This document shows, piece by piece, positions 1 through 10,746 of a stretch of 64,000 bases of DNA. The notes under the pieces are model-generated. The model was not told where the DNA came from, searched no databases, and saw only the letters and a program-made list of their open reading frames with translations. A program made the translations under genes and the position numbers. This stretch comes from Branchiostoma floridae (taxonomy: Eukaryota > Chordata > Leptocardii > Amphioxiformes > Branchiostomatidae). Location: assembly GCF_000003815.2 (NCBI RefSeq), contig NC_049992.1:3963769-4027768 (forward strand), given 5' to 3'. Position 1 is the first letter of the stretch. Each line of letters opens with the position of its first letter.

Positions 1-239
1 ATTGCAGGTAAAGACTCAAATCAAACTTTAGAACTTAACGTTATGTGCACACTGTCAGTATGTGATCACACATAGTACAACTACAGTAAGACACAGGCCT
101 TGAAGTTGACAACCTACAACGAGCAATGATTGACAGGGACACATGGTCTGCCACCACAACTCGAGACCGGATGCACTCGACTTCAGCAAACAAGTAAGCA
201 AGCAAGCATAGTGCTACACAGTATAAAAACTGTACGTAC

Positions 240-3200
240 ATGATCTGGCTGTGTGTTATCGCCCAGTTGCTGCCGTCTGCCTTGATGAAGCCTGCCACCA
301 TCACAAACAGGATCACACACAGGTTCAGTCCGGTGAACACGTTATTAAATCTGGTGGACTCTTTCACACCCAGGGCAAGTAGGGCTGGAGTAAACAAACA
401 AACAAACAGGATCACGCACAAGTTCAGTCCTGTGAACACGTTATTAAACCTGGTGGATTCCTTCACACCCAGGGCGAGTAGGGCTGCAGTAAACAAACAA
501 ACAAACAAACAAACAGGATCACACACAGGTTCAGTCCAGTGAACACGTTATTAAACCTGGTGGATTCCTTCACACCCAGGGCGAGTAGGGCTGCAGTAAA
601 CAAACAAACAAACAAACAAACAGGATCACACACAGGTTCAGCCCTGTAAACAGGTAATTAAACCTGGTGGACTCCTTCACACCCAGGGCAAGTAGGGCTG
701 TAGTAAACAAACAAACAAATAAACAGGATCACGCACAGGTTCAGCCCTGTAAACACGTTATTAAATCTGGTGGACTCTTTCACACCCAGGGCGAGTAGGG
801 CTGTAGTAAACAAACAAACAAATAAACAAACAAACAGGATCACACACAGGTTCAGCCCAGTAAACACGTTATTAAACCTGGTGGATTCCTTCACACCCAG
901 GGCAAGGAGGGCTGTAGTAAACAAACAAACAAACAAACAAACAAACAGGATCACACACAGGTTCAGCCCAGTGAACACGTTATTAAATCTGGTGGACTCC
1001 TTCACACCCAGGGCAAGTAGGGCTGCAGTAAACAAACAAATAAACAAACATGATCACACACAGGTTCAGCCCAGTAAACACGTTATTAAATCTGGTGGAC
1101 TCTTTCACACCCAGGGCGAGTAGGGCTGTAGTAAACAAACAAACAAACAAATAAACAAACAGGATCACGCACAGGTTCAGTCCAGTAAACACGTTATTAA
1201 ACCTGGTAGACTCTTTCACACCCAGGGCAAGTAGGGCTGCAATAAACAAACAAACAAACAAACAGGATCACACACAGGTTCAGCCCAGTGAACACGTTAT
1301 TAAACCTGGTGGATTCCTTCACACCCAGGGCAAGTAGGGCTGTAGTAAACAAACAAACAAATAAACAAACAAACAGGATCATGCACAGGTTCAGTCCAGT
1401 GAACACGTTATTAAACCTGGTGGACTCCTTCACACCCAGGGCAAGGAGGGCTGTAGTAAACAAACAAACAAATAAACAAACAAACAGGATCATGCACAGG
1501 TTCAGTCCAGTGAACACGTTATTAAACCTGGTGGATTCCTTCACACCCAGGGCAAGTAGGGCTGTAGTAAACAAACAAACAAATAAACAAACAAACAGGA
1601 TCATGCACAGGTTCAGGCCAGTGAACACGTTATTAAACCTGGTGGATTCCTTCCACCCAGGGCAAGTAGGGCTGTAGTAAACAAACAAACAAACAAATAA
1701 ACAAACAGGATCACGCAAGGTTCAGTCCTAGTGTAAACACTTTATTAAACCTGGTGGACTCTTTCACACCCAGGGCAAGTATATAGGGCTGCAGTAAATA
1801 AAGAAACAATCACTAATGCATTTATCTGGCATTGGAGATTTTTCTTCATGCAGATAAGCAAAGTCACTAACTAATAACCCCACATGTCAGTCAATTGCAC
1901 GGAATCCCCAAATCCCAAACCGGCTTCTACTGACTACTCCCATGGATTATGATATCTTACTGCTGTGTGATCATGACAACTCTGTGTGTTGCACTTTGGA
2001 CTAAATTGTTTCTTTCTCACAAAAACGCATGACTGGAAACCAAGAAGCTGGAACACCTGGTAAGATGTCCTGACATCTTGAGTAAGACTTACAGATTACC
2101 TGTAAGAACCAAGGTGAGTCCTAAGGAGAAGAAGTTGCCTGACATCTTGAGTAAGACTCAAAGATTACCTGTAAGGACCAAGGTGAATCCTAAGGAGAAG
2201 AAGTTGCTTGACATCTTGAGTATGACTGAAATATTACCTGTAAGAACCAAGGTGATTCCTAAGGAGAAGAAGTCGCCTGACATCTTGAGTAAGACCTAAA
2301 GATTACCTGTAAGGACCAGGGTGAGTCCTAAGGAGAAGAAGTCGCCTGACATCTTGAGTAACACTTAAAGATTACCTGTAAGAACCAAGGTGAGTCCTAA
2401 GGAGAAGAAGTTGCCTGACATCTTCAGTAAGAATTCAAGATTACCTGTAAGAACCAAGGTGAGTCCTAAGGAGAAGAAGTCACCTGACATCTTGAGTAAG
2501 ACTCAAAGATTACCTGTAAGGACCAAGGTGAGTCCTAAGGAAAAGAAGTCGTCTGACATCTTGAGTAAGACTTAAATCTTAGCTGTAAGGACCAAGGTGA
2601 GTCCTAAGGAGAAGAACTTGCCTGACATCTTGAGTAAGACTTAAATCTTACCTGTAAGGACCAAGGTGAGTCCTAAGGAGAAGAAGTCGTCTAACATCTT
2701 GAGTAAGACTTATAGATTACCTGTAAGGACCAAGGTGAGTTCTAAGGAGAAGAAGTCGCCTGACATCTTCAGTAAGACTTTAACTAAGATTACCTGTAAG
2801 AACCAAGGTGAGTCCTAAGGAGAAGAAGTCACCTAACATCTAGAGTAAGACTTACAGATTACCTGTAAGGACCAAGGTGAGTCCTAAGGAGAAGAAGTCA
2901 CCTAACATCTAGAGTAAGACTTACAGATTACCTGTAAGGACCAGGGTGAGTCCTAAGGAGAAGAAGTTGCCTGACATCTTGAGTAAGACTTAAATCTTAC
3001 CTGTAAGGACCAAGTGTGAGTCCTAAGGAGAAGAAGTCGCCTCACATCTTGAGTAACACTTAAAGATTACCTGTAAGGACCAAGGTGTGTCCTAAGGAGA
3101 AGAAGTCGCCTGACATCTTGAGTGAGACTTACAGATTACCTGTAAGGACCAAGGTGAGTCCTAAGGAGAAGAAGTCGCCTGACATCTTGAGTAAGACTGT

Positions 3201-4859
3201 AAGATTACCTGTAAGGACCAAGGTGAGTCCTAAGGAGAAGAAGTCGCCTGACATCTTGAGTATGACTAAAAGATTACCTGTAAGGACCAAGGTGAGTCCT
3301 AAGGAGAAGAAGTCGGGGTACTCGGCGAGACCAGACACGTGCATCGCCATGTGAGTCCGCGTCCAGTTCTCGATCCTGTTGCCGACCAGGGAGTCAAAAT
3401 TTGCGCTCCAGGCTCGAGCAACACTCGCCGTGCCTGTAGGATTGACATTTTACTTTAAGTCAATTGACAGGTCATTCATAGCAGAATAGCAGATTGACAA
3501 ATGATACTAGAGCAACTGATGATTAACAAGTTGGTTGACAGGTTCTGGTTATAACACAATTTCAGCCAATCATATGACAGTATGCCAATGATTGCCAAGT
3601 TTATGAAGGTTAGTAATTATAACAGAATAGCAGACCGACCAATGATGTGGCAGTATTGTTATACACTTAGACAACTGACACTTAAGTTGATTGACACCCA
3701 GTTCATATGTAATTTACTGTTACAGCACACTGACCGAATTTTGAACAATCATATGACAGTATGCTGATGATTGACAAGTTTATTGACAGGTTATTTATTA
3801 TATCAGAATACCAGACTGATCAATCATTGACAGTATTGTACAGGCAACTGACAAGTTGATTGACACCCAGGTTACAACAGACCAATGACAGGATTGAATT
3901 TCAGCCAATCATATGACAGTATGATGATTATTGACAGGTTATGACAGAATAGCAGGCTGACCAATGATGTGACAGTATGCTGATGATTGACAAGTTGATT
4001 GACAGGTTATAACAGAAGAGCAGACTGACCTATGACATACTCCAGGATCATATTCCAGCCAATGATGAAGGCCCACAGCTCCCCGACCGTCACGTAGCTG
4101 TAGACGTACGCCGAACCACTTTTCGGCACCCTCGCTCCGAACTCGGCATAACACAGGCCTGGGACAGAAGTTTTTTTTGTTTTTTTTTTAAAGACAATTT
4201 TTATAGATTTTCAAAGAAAAGATACACATACAGACACATGCATGGCACGTAAATCAAAAACAGAAAGACACACGAGACAGAAGTTGGTAAGTCTGGTTGC
4301 TTCAGGGTAAGGGTTAGGGTTCAGAGGTTCAATCATGCCTCATAATCAACATGGTGGCTTTTTAAATCTAGAAAATGACTTGTCTTCTAGTACACACAAA
4401 ATGTTCAGAATCACCCCCCCCCCCCCAACATCTTTCTACGTATGAAACTACTTTATGAAGTATCATATAACAAGGACAATTGAAAAATATTGATTGTCAT
4501 ACCTGCAAATGTATATAGCCACATATCAACTCATTCCCTAGTCTAGATTGTGATACCAATGTTTCAAGGTGGAGTTACTGTTATATGAACAAATGCCTGA
4601 CATGCCACCAACCTGCCAGAATTGACGCAATGGCTGCCACAAGGAACGACAACACGATCGACGGACCGGCCGTTTCCCTGGCAACGGTTCCCGTCAGGAC
4701 GTACACTCCCGCCCCGAGCGTGCTCCCGACACCGAGCAGCGTGAGGTCGAGCGTGTTCAGGCATCGTGCCAGCTGAGAGTCTTCCAGCGACGCAGCGTCC
4801 ACATACTTGCGGCGGAGCAAACGCCCGCCGAAGTTCCGCAAACAGCCGGCAACCGTCAT
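240..4859 (-). CDS. Cationic amino acid transporter (CAT/SLC7A family), 5' four coding exons
   Basis: Multi-exon gene read on the minus strand and truncated by the left window edge. Coding exons are 4613-4865 (ATG at 4857-4859), 4030-4158, 3278-3433 and about 240-384. The first three junctions are GT-AG in phase 1 and the frame closes through all four exons, giving about 225 residues of a protein normally near 600-700. Recognisable CAT sequence in order: [16 protein letters not shown] (first membrane helix of the APC fold), [50 protein letters not shown], then [14 protein letters not shown]. The family moves arginine, lysine or ornithine across the plasma membrane. The exact SLC7A1-4 subgroup is not decided. 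The last donor (near 236-240) is uncertain. Odd: both sides of the intron between the third and fourth exons are filled by arrays carrying copies of the exon edges. Confidence 0.9.
385..1800 (-). repeat. Minisatellite of acceptor plus exon, 14 copies counting the real exon edge
   Basis: Tandem array with unit lengths 99-117 bp, mostly differing by 4 bp steps of a TTTG run. Copies share the junction mark GGGCTG(T/C)AGTAAA, first at 382-384 (the real exon) and last at 1786-1788. Read on the minus strand, each unit is a (TTTG)n tract, an acceptor ending in TACAG or TGCAG, and then about 85 nt of SLC7A exon coding [18 protein letters not shown] and on to CVILF. The unit breaks where exon CTGTTTGTG meets intron (TTTG)n, so the duplication seam is a microhomology. 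The long open frames inside are by-products of the repeat. Confidence 0.92.
2058..3315 (-). repeat. 69-bp minisatellite of exon plus donor, about 18 copies
   Basis: Period is 69 bp (for example 2094 to 2163). On the minus strand each unit carries about 37 nt of exon coding [12 protein letters not shown], the donor ACAG|GTAATCT, and about 32 nt of intron. The authentic donor is the copy at 3276-3278, joined to the rest of the exon ([15 protein letters not shown]). Most copies keep an intact donor; the one near 2578 has lost GT. The 23-residue repeating frames on either strand are spurious consequences of 69 being a multiple of 3. Confidence 0.92.
3440..4029. repeat. Degenerate tandem repeat filling the SLC7A intron between the second and third coding exons
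   Basis: The intron is built almost wholly from degraded copies of a unit of roughly 60-70 bp. Recurring words are TTGACAGGTTAT, ACAGAATAGCAGACTGACC, CAATGATGTGACAGTATG and TGATGATTGACAAG. The copies reach the donor at 4028-4030, where CAGACTGACCTATGAC resembles the repeat word CAGACTGACCAATGAT. A copy also starts within a few bases of the acceptor at 3434. Whether the unit truly includes exon bases is unclear, because only about five could be exonic. Confidence 0.65.
4160..4612. other. Intron after the first SLC7A coding exon, no gene
   Basis: About 450 bp with a poly-T/poly-A stretch near 4171-4190, a short TTAGGG-like run at 4308-4321 and a poly-C tract near 4416-4428. No coding similarity or element end was recognised. 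Confidence 0.6.
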
Positions 4860-4865
4860 TGGCTC

Positions 4866-5560
4866 CTGTACAAACAGCCAGATTTGAATAATGTGAAATT
4901 TTCAAATGAACAGTGTTAGTGTGATTGTGCAGATTTGAATAAGTTGAAATGTTTAAAGGAACAGTGAATTTAGAGCTCGCAGACTCGTCGTCCGATCGAT
5001 TTTCGCCTAATGAGGGGGGTATTAGGAATGCAACTATTTCCCAGAGGAAGGCGACAATCATAGAAAAAGTATCAGGTATATATCAGGTGTATACAGTTTA
5101 GAACTTCATCAACCACTGTTAATAAAACAGATGTCGGTTCCAAACTGTGCAGATATAATGAAGTTGATCTTGACTAGAGAGAGTGCGGACAACCTGCAAG
5201 AGTCGACCTGTCAGTCTTCATGCAGTGATGGTTTAACAAAATAACAGTAAGTATAAACTGAAACGGAAGGCAGAAACCACTGCTGAGTCCTTCTGATGTT
5301 GTTACAACTGAGTAACAAACAACACAGAACTGAGCAGCTTCCCACTGATCCTGGATTTGTTGGCCCTCCTGCCACTTGAGGTCGCATAACAGTATTTATG
5401 GGCGACCCCCGTGGACAAAAGTAGATCGGGCACAAAATAGGGCATCGCAGTTCTTGAAAAGCCATAGAAATTTTTCTGTGCACGTCAGCGAGTCGGAAAC
5501 TGTGGTGGATAGTAGAGGAATACGTAAGTTTTGAGGCTGTATAACTTGGGTTACGATGTT
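4866..5560. other. Non-coding region upstream of the SLC7A start exon
   Basis: The acceptor TACAG for the start exon lies at 4866-4870 on the minus strand, so an upstream 5'UTR exon must exist, but I could not place it. A diverged duplication of about 55 bp (GATTTGAATAA, GTTGAAAT, GAACAGTG words) occupies 4882-4970. The rest shows no recognisable feature. Confidence 0.5.
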
Positions 5561-5569
5561 TCTTTGGTT

Positions 5570-5660
5570 GGGAGGAAATTCGTGCACGAATCCTGTTCCC
5601 GCTCCTTCTGTGTGTCGGCTGCAGTATGGTGACCTCCGCTGGGGCTCATTTCAAAGTGTT
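5570..5660 (+). repeat. Dispersed repeat, copy 1
   Basis: An ~85-bp stretch containing GAATCCTGTTCCCG and CAGTATGGTGACCTCCGCTG recurs inverted at 15115-15195 with scattered mismatches. No terminal repeats or coding sequence were seen, so the element class is unknown. Confidence 0.7.
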
Positions 5661-6640
5661 CTTTCTGGGAAAACGAGCAGACAATCTTTATGCTCATTTT
5701 CACATATTTTGTAGATTCAGACTGAGTACCCTGAACTCCGACATATCCAATTCTTGTTATAATTAGTTTTCCACCCTGCTAGTGCTATGTCTTTTGAGGC
5801 ATCTAACCTCCTCACTTCCTGGTCCTTAACCATGTAAATCCCCATAGGCGAAAATTTGTGTTCTGCTATCTTGAGAATGAGAGAGAGGACAGTCAGGTGA
5901 TCCCCTCCTTAATGAGTCCTTTGTAGGTCGTGTGATCAATAACCTAATGAGGACTCTCCTCGAGTGATTTTGCAATATCCTATCATATATCCTGAAGAAC
6001 ATGCACTCACAGTTTTCGTATAATCATATCTTTATCTTAACATTCTCTAATGCAGGCAGTTTCACACTGTGACAGGAAATGGAAGCTAGTAGACCGTAAC
6101 GATTTAACCTCCCCAACATCTGCTTAGAGATTACAGCCATATGGAACCTGGCTGTAGCCATATGGTAGCCTGACAAGTCTCTCAAGTTGCGGAAGTATCC
6201 GGAATAGAGACACACAAACACTTAAAGACTCTCCCCTGAAGTATGTAGAAGCCTCGAACTGTGCCAGATATCTATAGACAACAGTAAAACCGCCACAGAG
6301 GCTACAGCAAATAGTTCGGAACCTCCTGTCAAAAGAGTTGTGTCCGTCGATGTCACAACATAATTTATACCGCCATAGCTTTAGTACCGTTACCATAACG
6401 TTACCTACCCTGTCGCTAGCCCTAGACCGTCAGAAGTTCCTAAGTTTCAGCCGGCATGTCAACAGGTGTCCATGTCTGTACAGGCGGCCTCGTACGGGAG
6501 GGAAGTCTGAAGTTCGACCTGATATATTCACTGCCGCATGATTGGGGTCAATTGGGGTCAACTACTAGAGGGATTCTGCAATGCATGTAATATCCGCAGA
6601 GTGGCACTTCCTACCTACTCGCGACCCACTTCTTCACTGG
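5661..6640. other. Intergenic, no gene; one lone MITE terminus
   Basis: Nothing coding was recognised. At 6110-6134 the sequence CCAACATCTGCTTAGAGATTA matches the terminal inverted repeat of the TCTCCAAGCAGAT element family found elsewhere in the window, but no partner end was found nearby. Confidence 0.5.
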
Positions 6641-6795
6641 GCCGCGGGAAAAAGGACTTTTCGCGGTGGTTTTAAGTTCGCGGTAGCACCATGCACTGTA
6701 GTCTCTTACTGCCATGGAAAAATGTTCGCGGTGGTTTTAAGTTAACGAAAACCGCGAACATTTAAAACCACCGTGAAAGTTTCTGCATTTAAAGT
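6640..6795. repeat. Hairpin-forming interspersed repeat
   Basis: Contains TTCGCGGTGGTTTTAAGTT in two direct forms and an inverted form (AAAACCGCGAACATTTAAAACCACCG, broken by mismatches), so the right half can fold back. The CGCGGTGGTTTTAAGTTCGCG words look like a dispersed invertebrate repeat. No coding capacity. Confidence 0.6.
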
Positions 6796-6806
6796 ATAAT
6801 CTCTCC

Positions 6807-7009
6807 TAATCTCCAGGCAGATTTACCAGTGGCATAAGGTAGTATCAAAGCTGACCAAGCAGTAAAGCCGGACAAAGGGAGTCAGCAGGCCACATATTAC
6901 TACTACTGTAGTACTACTGTCAGTCAGTCTATATGCAGACTATGGCATTACGCAAGGACAATGACAATGTAGACTATATTATGCCACTGGTAAATCTGCC
7001 TGGAGATTA
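6807..7009. mobile_element. MITE, TCTCCAAGCAG family
   Basis: Terminal inverted repeats of about 30 bp, starting TAATCTCCAGGCAGATTTAC on the left and mirrored at 6979-7009. The interior carries AGTATCAAAGCTG, shared with the other copies. No coding capacity, and no clear target duplication at this copy. Confidence 0.85.
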
Positions 7010-7817
7010 ATGTTATACTCTCCAAGCAGAGGTTGTTGGGGGAAATTGTGACTGCTTAAATATCATATGATCTTATATGCCGCGCTTTTCGGCCGCCTGG
7101 TGAAAGTAGTTGGACGAAAGCCGACGTAATTGAGTTTTGACTTGATAGAAAACAGGTTTTTCACTAGGTCGGGTTTGGCCAAAGTTCCCGCCGTGACGTC
7201 ACAGATAACGTCACACAATGCAAGAAGGATTGCCCACCTGACAAGCCTGGTTACGTTAGCTTTAGCGTTAGCTGTCACGTGTTTGTACTTTGAACTTTCT
7301 GTCGCGTAATACAACAGACTATTGCGCGAGTGTTGACTTAAGTACTCGTGCGGATAGCTGGTGAATAGATATTGATTTAGTATAGAGTATTATGTAATGA
7401 AGTAGAGTTGGCGTTAACTAAAAATACCATACAATATTCCCAGCCAAAGAAATGAAATCGGTTGAGAGTAAGACATATCACTATATACATACATACATAT
7501 ATATTGTACACAGCAGAAACCGTTTAATTGCACACACCTTTTGCCAGCGCATTTCGTGCAATTAGCCGGATGGTGCAACAAAACGAAGTTATCCAGCTGA
7601 ACCGCACCACTACCGGATTTTGGGATTTCCAACAGAAGTTTGCGGTTGTCCGCTGTGCAATTAGCTCACTGGCTTCTACTGTATATTTCTTCTATATTTA
7701 GGCAGAGAGCTAGACTTCGACGTCCAAGAAGACATTAAGTGTAGAAGGGAAATATGATTGGAGACTTTGAAAGGTTTTGTTTCCTTCCAGTATTTGACTG
7801 ATGCTTCAACGTCTCTT

Positions 7818-7917
7818 NNNNNNNNNNNNNNNNNNNNNNNNNNNNNNNNNNNNNNNNNNNNNNNNNNNNNNNNNNNNNNNNNNNNNNNNNNNNNNNNNNN
7901 NNNNNNNNNNNNNNNNN
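7818..7917. other. Assembly gap of 100 N
   Basis: Exactly 100 undetermined bases, a placeholder length. Any protein frame crossing it is meaningless. Confidence 1.
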
Positions 7918-8106
7918 GATTTCCTGCTACGTTGTTCCAATGCCCTTATGAGTTAGTATCGCTCACTGTACTATTTTCCTGACTCATTGGGCAGCCACTG
8001 AAAACACGACTGAGATATACAGAAGAGTACAGTGGGGTCTGCTTTGCTTCTTTAATAAACCTCCAAGCAAATGTGGAGGGCAAAATGCTCCCATTCTGGC
8101 AAAGTC

Positions 8107-8282
8107 TAGTCTCCAAGCAGACCCAACGGTGCCTTAGAAATGGTATCAAAGCTGGCCAGGGACTTAGTATGGCACCAGGTGCCCGTTTGACTCCCTTAGC
8201 CGGCTATCTCCATTTGCCCGGCTATCTCCTTTGGCAGCTTTGATACTATCTCTAAGGCACCGTTGGGTCTGCTTGGAGACTA
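8107..8282. mobile_element. MITE, TCTCCAAGCAG family, with 9-bp target duplication
   Basis: Terminal inverted repeats start TAGTCTCCAAGCAGACCC and extend about 40 bp with AACGGTGCCTTAGA. It is flanked on both sides by GGCAAAGTC (8098-8106 and 8283-8291), a perfect 9-bp direct repeat. The interior shares GCCCGTTTGACTCCCTTAGC with the copy at 9297. Non-autonomous. Confidence 0.92.
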
Positions 8283-8289
8283 GGCAAAG

Positions 8290-9296
8290 TCCGCATACTG
8301 GCGTGCGCCGGGCGGTACACAAACACTGAAGTCGCAACATAACTTTATATATGCTAAACCGTGCTGAGTTTGCGCCCTCATAAATGAGCAAGTCATCCAA
8401 AGTCTATAATACTGACACGTTTCGTTACAGATTCCTCACTTTACTGGTGTCTTCACACGACTTTAAGTAAAGACCAGACGTTCGTATACCAGCGTGACTC
8501 GCCATTAAAAACCAGACGTTCGTATACCAGCGTGACTCGTCATTTCTTGTGGTTTTGTACCTTGGCCGGTCCCTTATCTGCATCACCGCTATAGCAGGAT
8601 CTACTATGGCGGGAGTTGACCCACATTTATCCGCCATGTTATATAGGGAATTGAAGAAGTTTATTTGCAAGTTCGTGCTCGAGGGCTAATTGCAAGTACA
8701 TGGTATACACATAGTGACAATGGACAGTCATAAACAATATTCTAATCTAATACTAGTGTTGGCTATTTCTAAACAGGTTGGGTTTGACTTCTTTTTTGGA
8801 AGCAGAGGGAGACGAAAAGCCCCACATTTTCTAAAATTTGTGGGTTCTGCGATTTCAAGAGAAAGGTGGCTTTCTGTTCGTCTGTCAATGTGGGGAAGTT
8901 GGGATATACTTTGTGACTTCTCTATATATATAGTAAATACGTTCGACACAATTTTCACGGTGGATGGTTTATGTTAGCCTCTACCAGGCGCCCCAGGTCG
9001 CTGTAAAAATAGTAGATATTGGCCAAACAGACAGAAAACACACCAGAGAAGTTGGTTTGCCGAGGAGAACTTTTTTTCCAATCTATACCTCCAGTCCAAG
9101 CCTTAAGTGTCAGAAAAAGATAGTATGTGTTGTGTGTGTGTGTGGATATGTGTGTGGGTATTTCTCTTTAGTTTAGAAATCTTCGCCAGACAAACCGTAC
9201 GTTAAACTCAGAAACTACAGCCGAGCTTCTATACAATAGTGACAAGATGTCCACCATGTCTTTATTATAAGAAAACATTCTGAAGCACGAACGCGA
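8290..9296. other. Intergenic, no gene seen
   Basis: Short direct duplication of CCAGACGTTCGTATACCAGC near 8470-8540 and a (GT)-rich run at 9127-9160. No exon with a recognisable protein was found on either strand. Confidence 0.55.
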
Positions 9297-9460
9297 TAGT
9301 CTCCAAGCAGACCCTACGGTGCCTTAGAAATAGTATCAAAGCTGGCAAGGCACCGGTGCCCGTTTGACTCCCTTAGCCGGCTATCTCCCTTTGGCCGGCT
9401 ATACTCCTTTGCCAGCTTTGATATTGTTTCCAAGGCACCGTAGGGTCTGCTTGGAGACTA
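9297..9460. mobile_element. MITE, TCTCCAAGCAG family, with 8-bp target duplication
   Basis: Terminal inverted repeats TAGTCTCCAAGCAGACCCTA and inverse. GAACGCGA flanks both ends (9289-9296 and 9461-9468). Strongly similar inside to the copy at 8107-8282, implying a common active source in the past. Confidence 0.92.
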
Positions 9461-9744
9461 GAACGCGACACTCAAAGAGTTTGCATACTGTAATGATTAA
9501 CTATTATAACCTCGGGGGCAGTGATACTGTACGTCAAGTGTAACAACGAAGACAACAATACTTAACACTACTCTGTACCTGGCGAATATGGAGGATAATA
9601 CCAGGGGAGTTTTGATACCAAAGGGTTTGTTGGAACTCCGGGGAAATGTTAAATGTTAAATGTAAGCGTTGACTGACTCTACTGGCCAGTTAGTCCTTTT
9701 TTTGTATGATCATTACTCCTGTAGGAAGGCCGCGTAGGGACTAA

Positions 9745-9905
9745 GTTAGCGCCAAGCAGAGGTCAGGCTCCGACTGTTTTTGACGTAGCTTTAAGCGTTT
9801 TCATCAGGCTTTCTATCTTGTACCGTTTTTTCATGTCTCTAGGCCAACTTGTATACGCCTGAAAACGTTTTAAAAACAGCCGTAGCCTAACCTCTGTTTG
9901 GAGAG
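9745..9905. mobile_element. MITE-like inverted-repeat element
   Basis: Left end CCAAGCAGAGGTCAGGCTCC, then GACTGTTTTTGACG. Right end AAAACAGCCGTAGCCTAACC, then TCTGTTTGG. The arms are inverted with mismatches. Another end of this type (CTCCAAGCAGAGGTTG) sits at 7019-7034. Non-coding. Confidence 0.7.
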
Positions 9906-10648
9906 TATCATATACTCACGTCTTCAAGATCCATGGTTTCCAGCGGATGTCCTCTCGGCATGTCTTACTCGCACAGCTGAGTTACCTGTGTGTTACAGGT
10001 GTGTACATGTGAGACTGAAGTGAGCCCACGTTAGACCCACCTCGCTCAGGTAACATCAGGTGTGTTGACTGTTTCATCATGTGAGACCAGAGAATGGCAG
10101 GGGTTACCTCAGGTCCATGGCCTATGTTGCAGACATTGTCGTGCGCTCTCTAGCGGAACCTCTACCCACGACAGCGTAGGACGTATGGGTGACGCTTGGA
10201 TCGGATTGGTCGGCAGCTGTTCGGTTCCCATGATGAAAGAGCAGACAGTATGCTATTATAGATTGTTCAAATAAACTATTAATAAAACTCTCAACTCTAC
10301 TCACTCTTCTTTCCCCTTGCTCAAATGAATTTGATTCAGTTCATTCAATACATGAATTCTATCGTATGGACCCTAACAGAGTGCAAGTAGGTATGGAATA
10401 ATAGATATTGGAAACTTTGAAGCCAATGCAAGGCCACAGTACATAACCTTGTTATTCATCATCTGGTACCTCGTTAGAATATTGTATATATACATTTGTG
10501 TATCTGTAGCTGTAGATAAGGCTTTACGAAAGTTTCTGTATTTTAGCCATGTCAGCAAAAGGACTCAAACAGCAGAGAATCATGACGACGACGTTCGTGA
10601 CAAACAAGCAAACAAACGCGGACGAACCAAGACCCACCACGCGCGTCG

Positions 10649-10672
10649 TGACGTCATCACGCCATGACGTCA
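10649..10672. promoter_or_regulatory. Two palindromic CRE sites upstream of the fibrinogen-domain gene
   Basis: TGACGTCA occurs at 10649-10656 and again at 10665-10672, 16 bp apart and about 75-100 bp before the ATG at 10747. This is the canonical full CRE bound by CREB/ATF bZIP dimers. Function here is inferred from position only; the transcription start is not mapped. Confidence 0.6.
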
Positions 10673-10746
10673 TCGTCGCCGTACCCCCTTTTGTCTAACG
10701 TCTCAGCTTGAGTTTTTAGGAGGACCATAAGGAACAGTGTACGAAG

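Noticed and set aside
41-1718. Long hydrophobic open frames (LFVCLF repeats) on both strands
   Set aside because: They are read-through of the acceptor minisatellite; only the CAT exon at 240-384 is coding.
385-1800. CRISPR-like regular repeats
   Set aside because: Units are contiguous with no unique spacers, and the DNA is animal genomic.
2078-3354. Repetitive [14 protein letters not shown] frames
   Set aside because: 69 bp is a multiple of three, so a splice-junction repeat stays open by chance; no start context, wrong strand relative to the gene.
4308-4321. TTAGGG-like telomeric word
   Set aside because: Only about one and a half units, within an intron; too short to mean an interstitial telomere.
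7758-7982. Open frame across the N run
   Set aside because: The undetermined bases carry no information; frame is meaningless.
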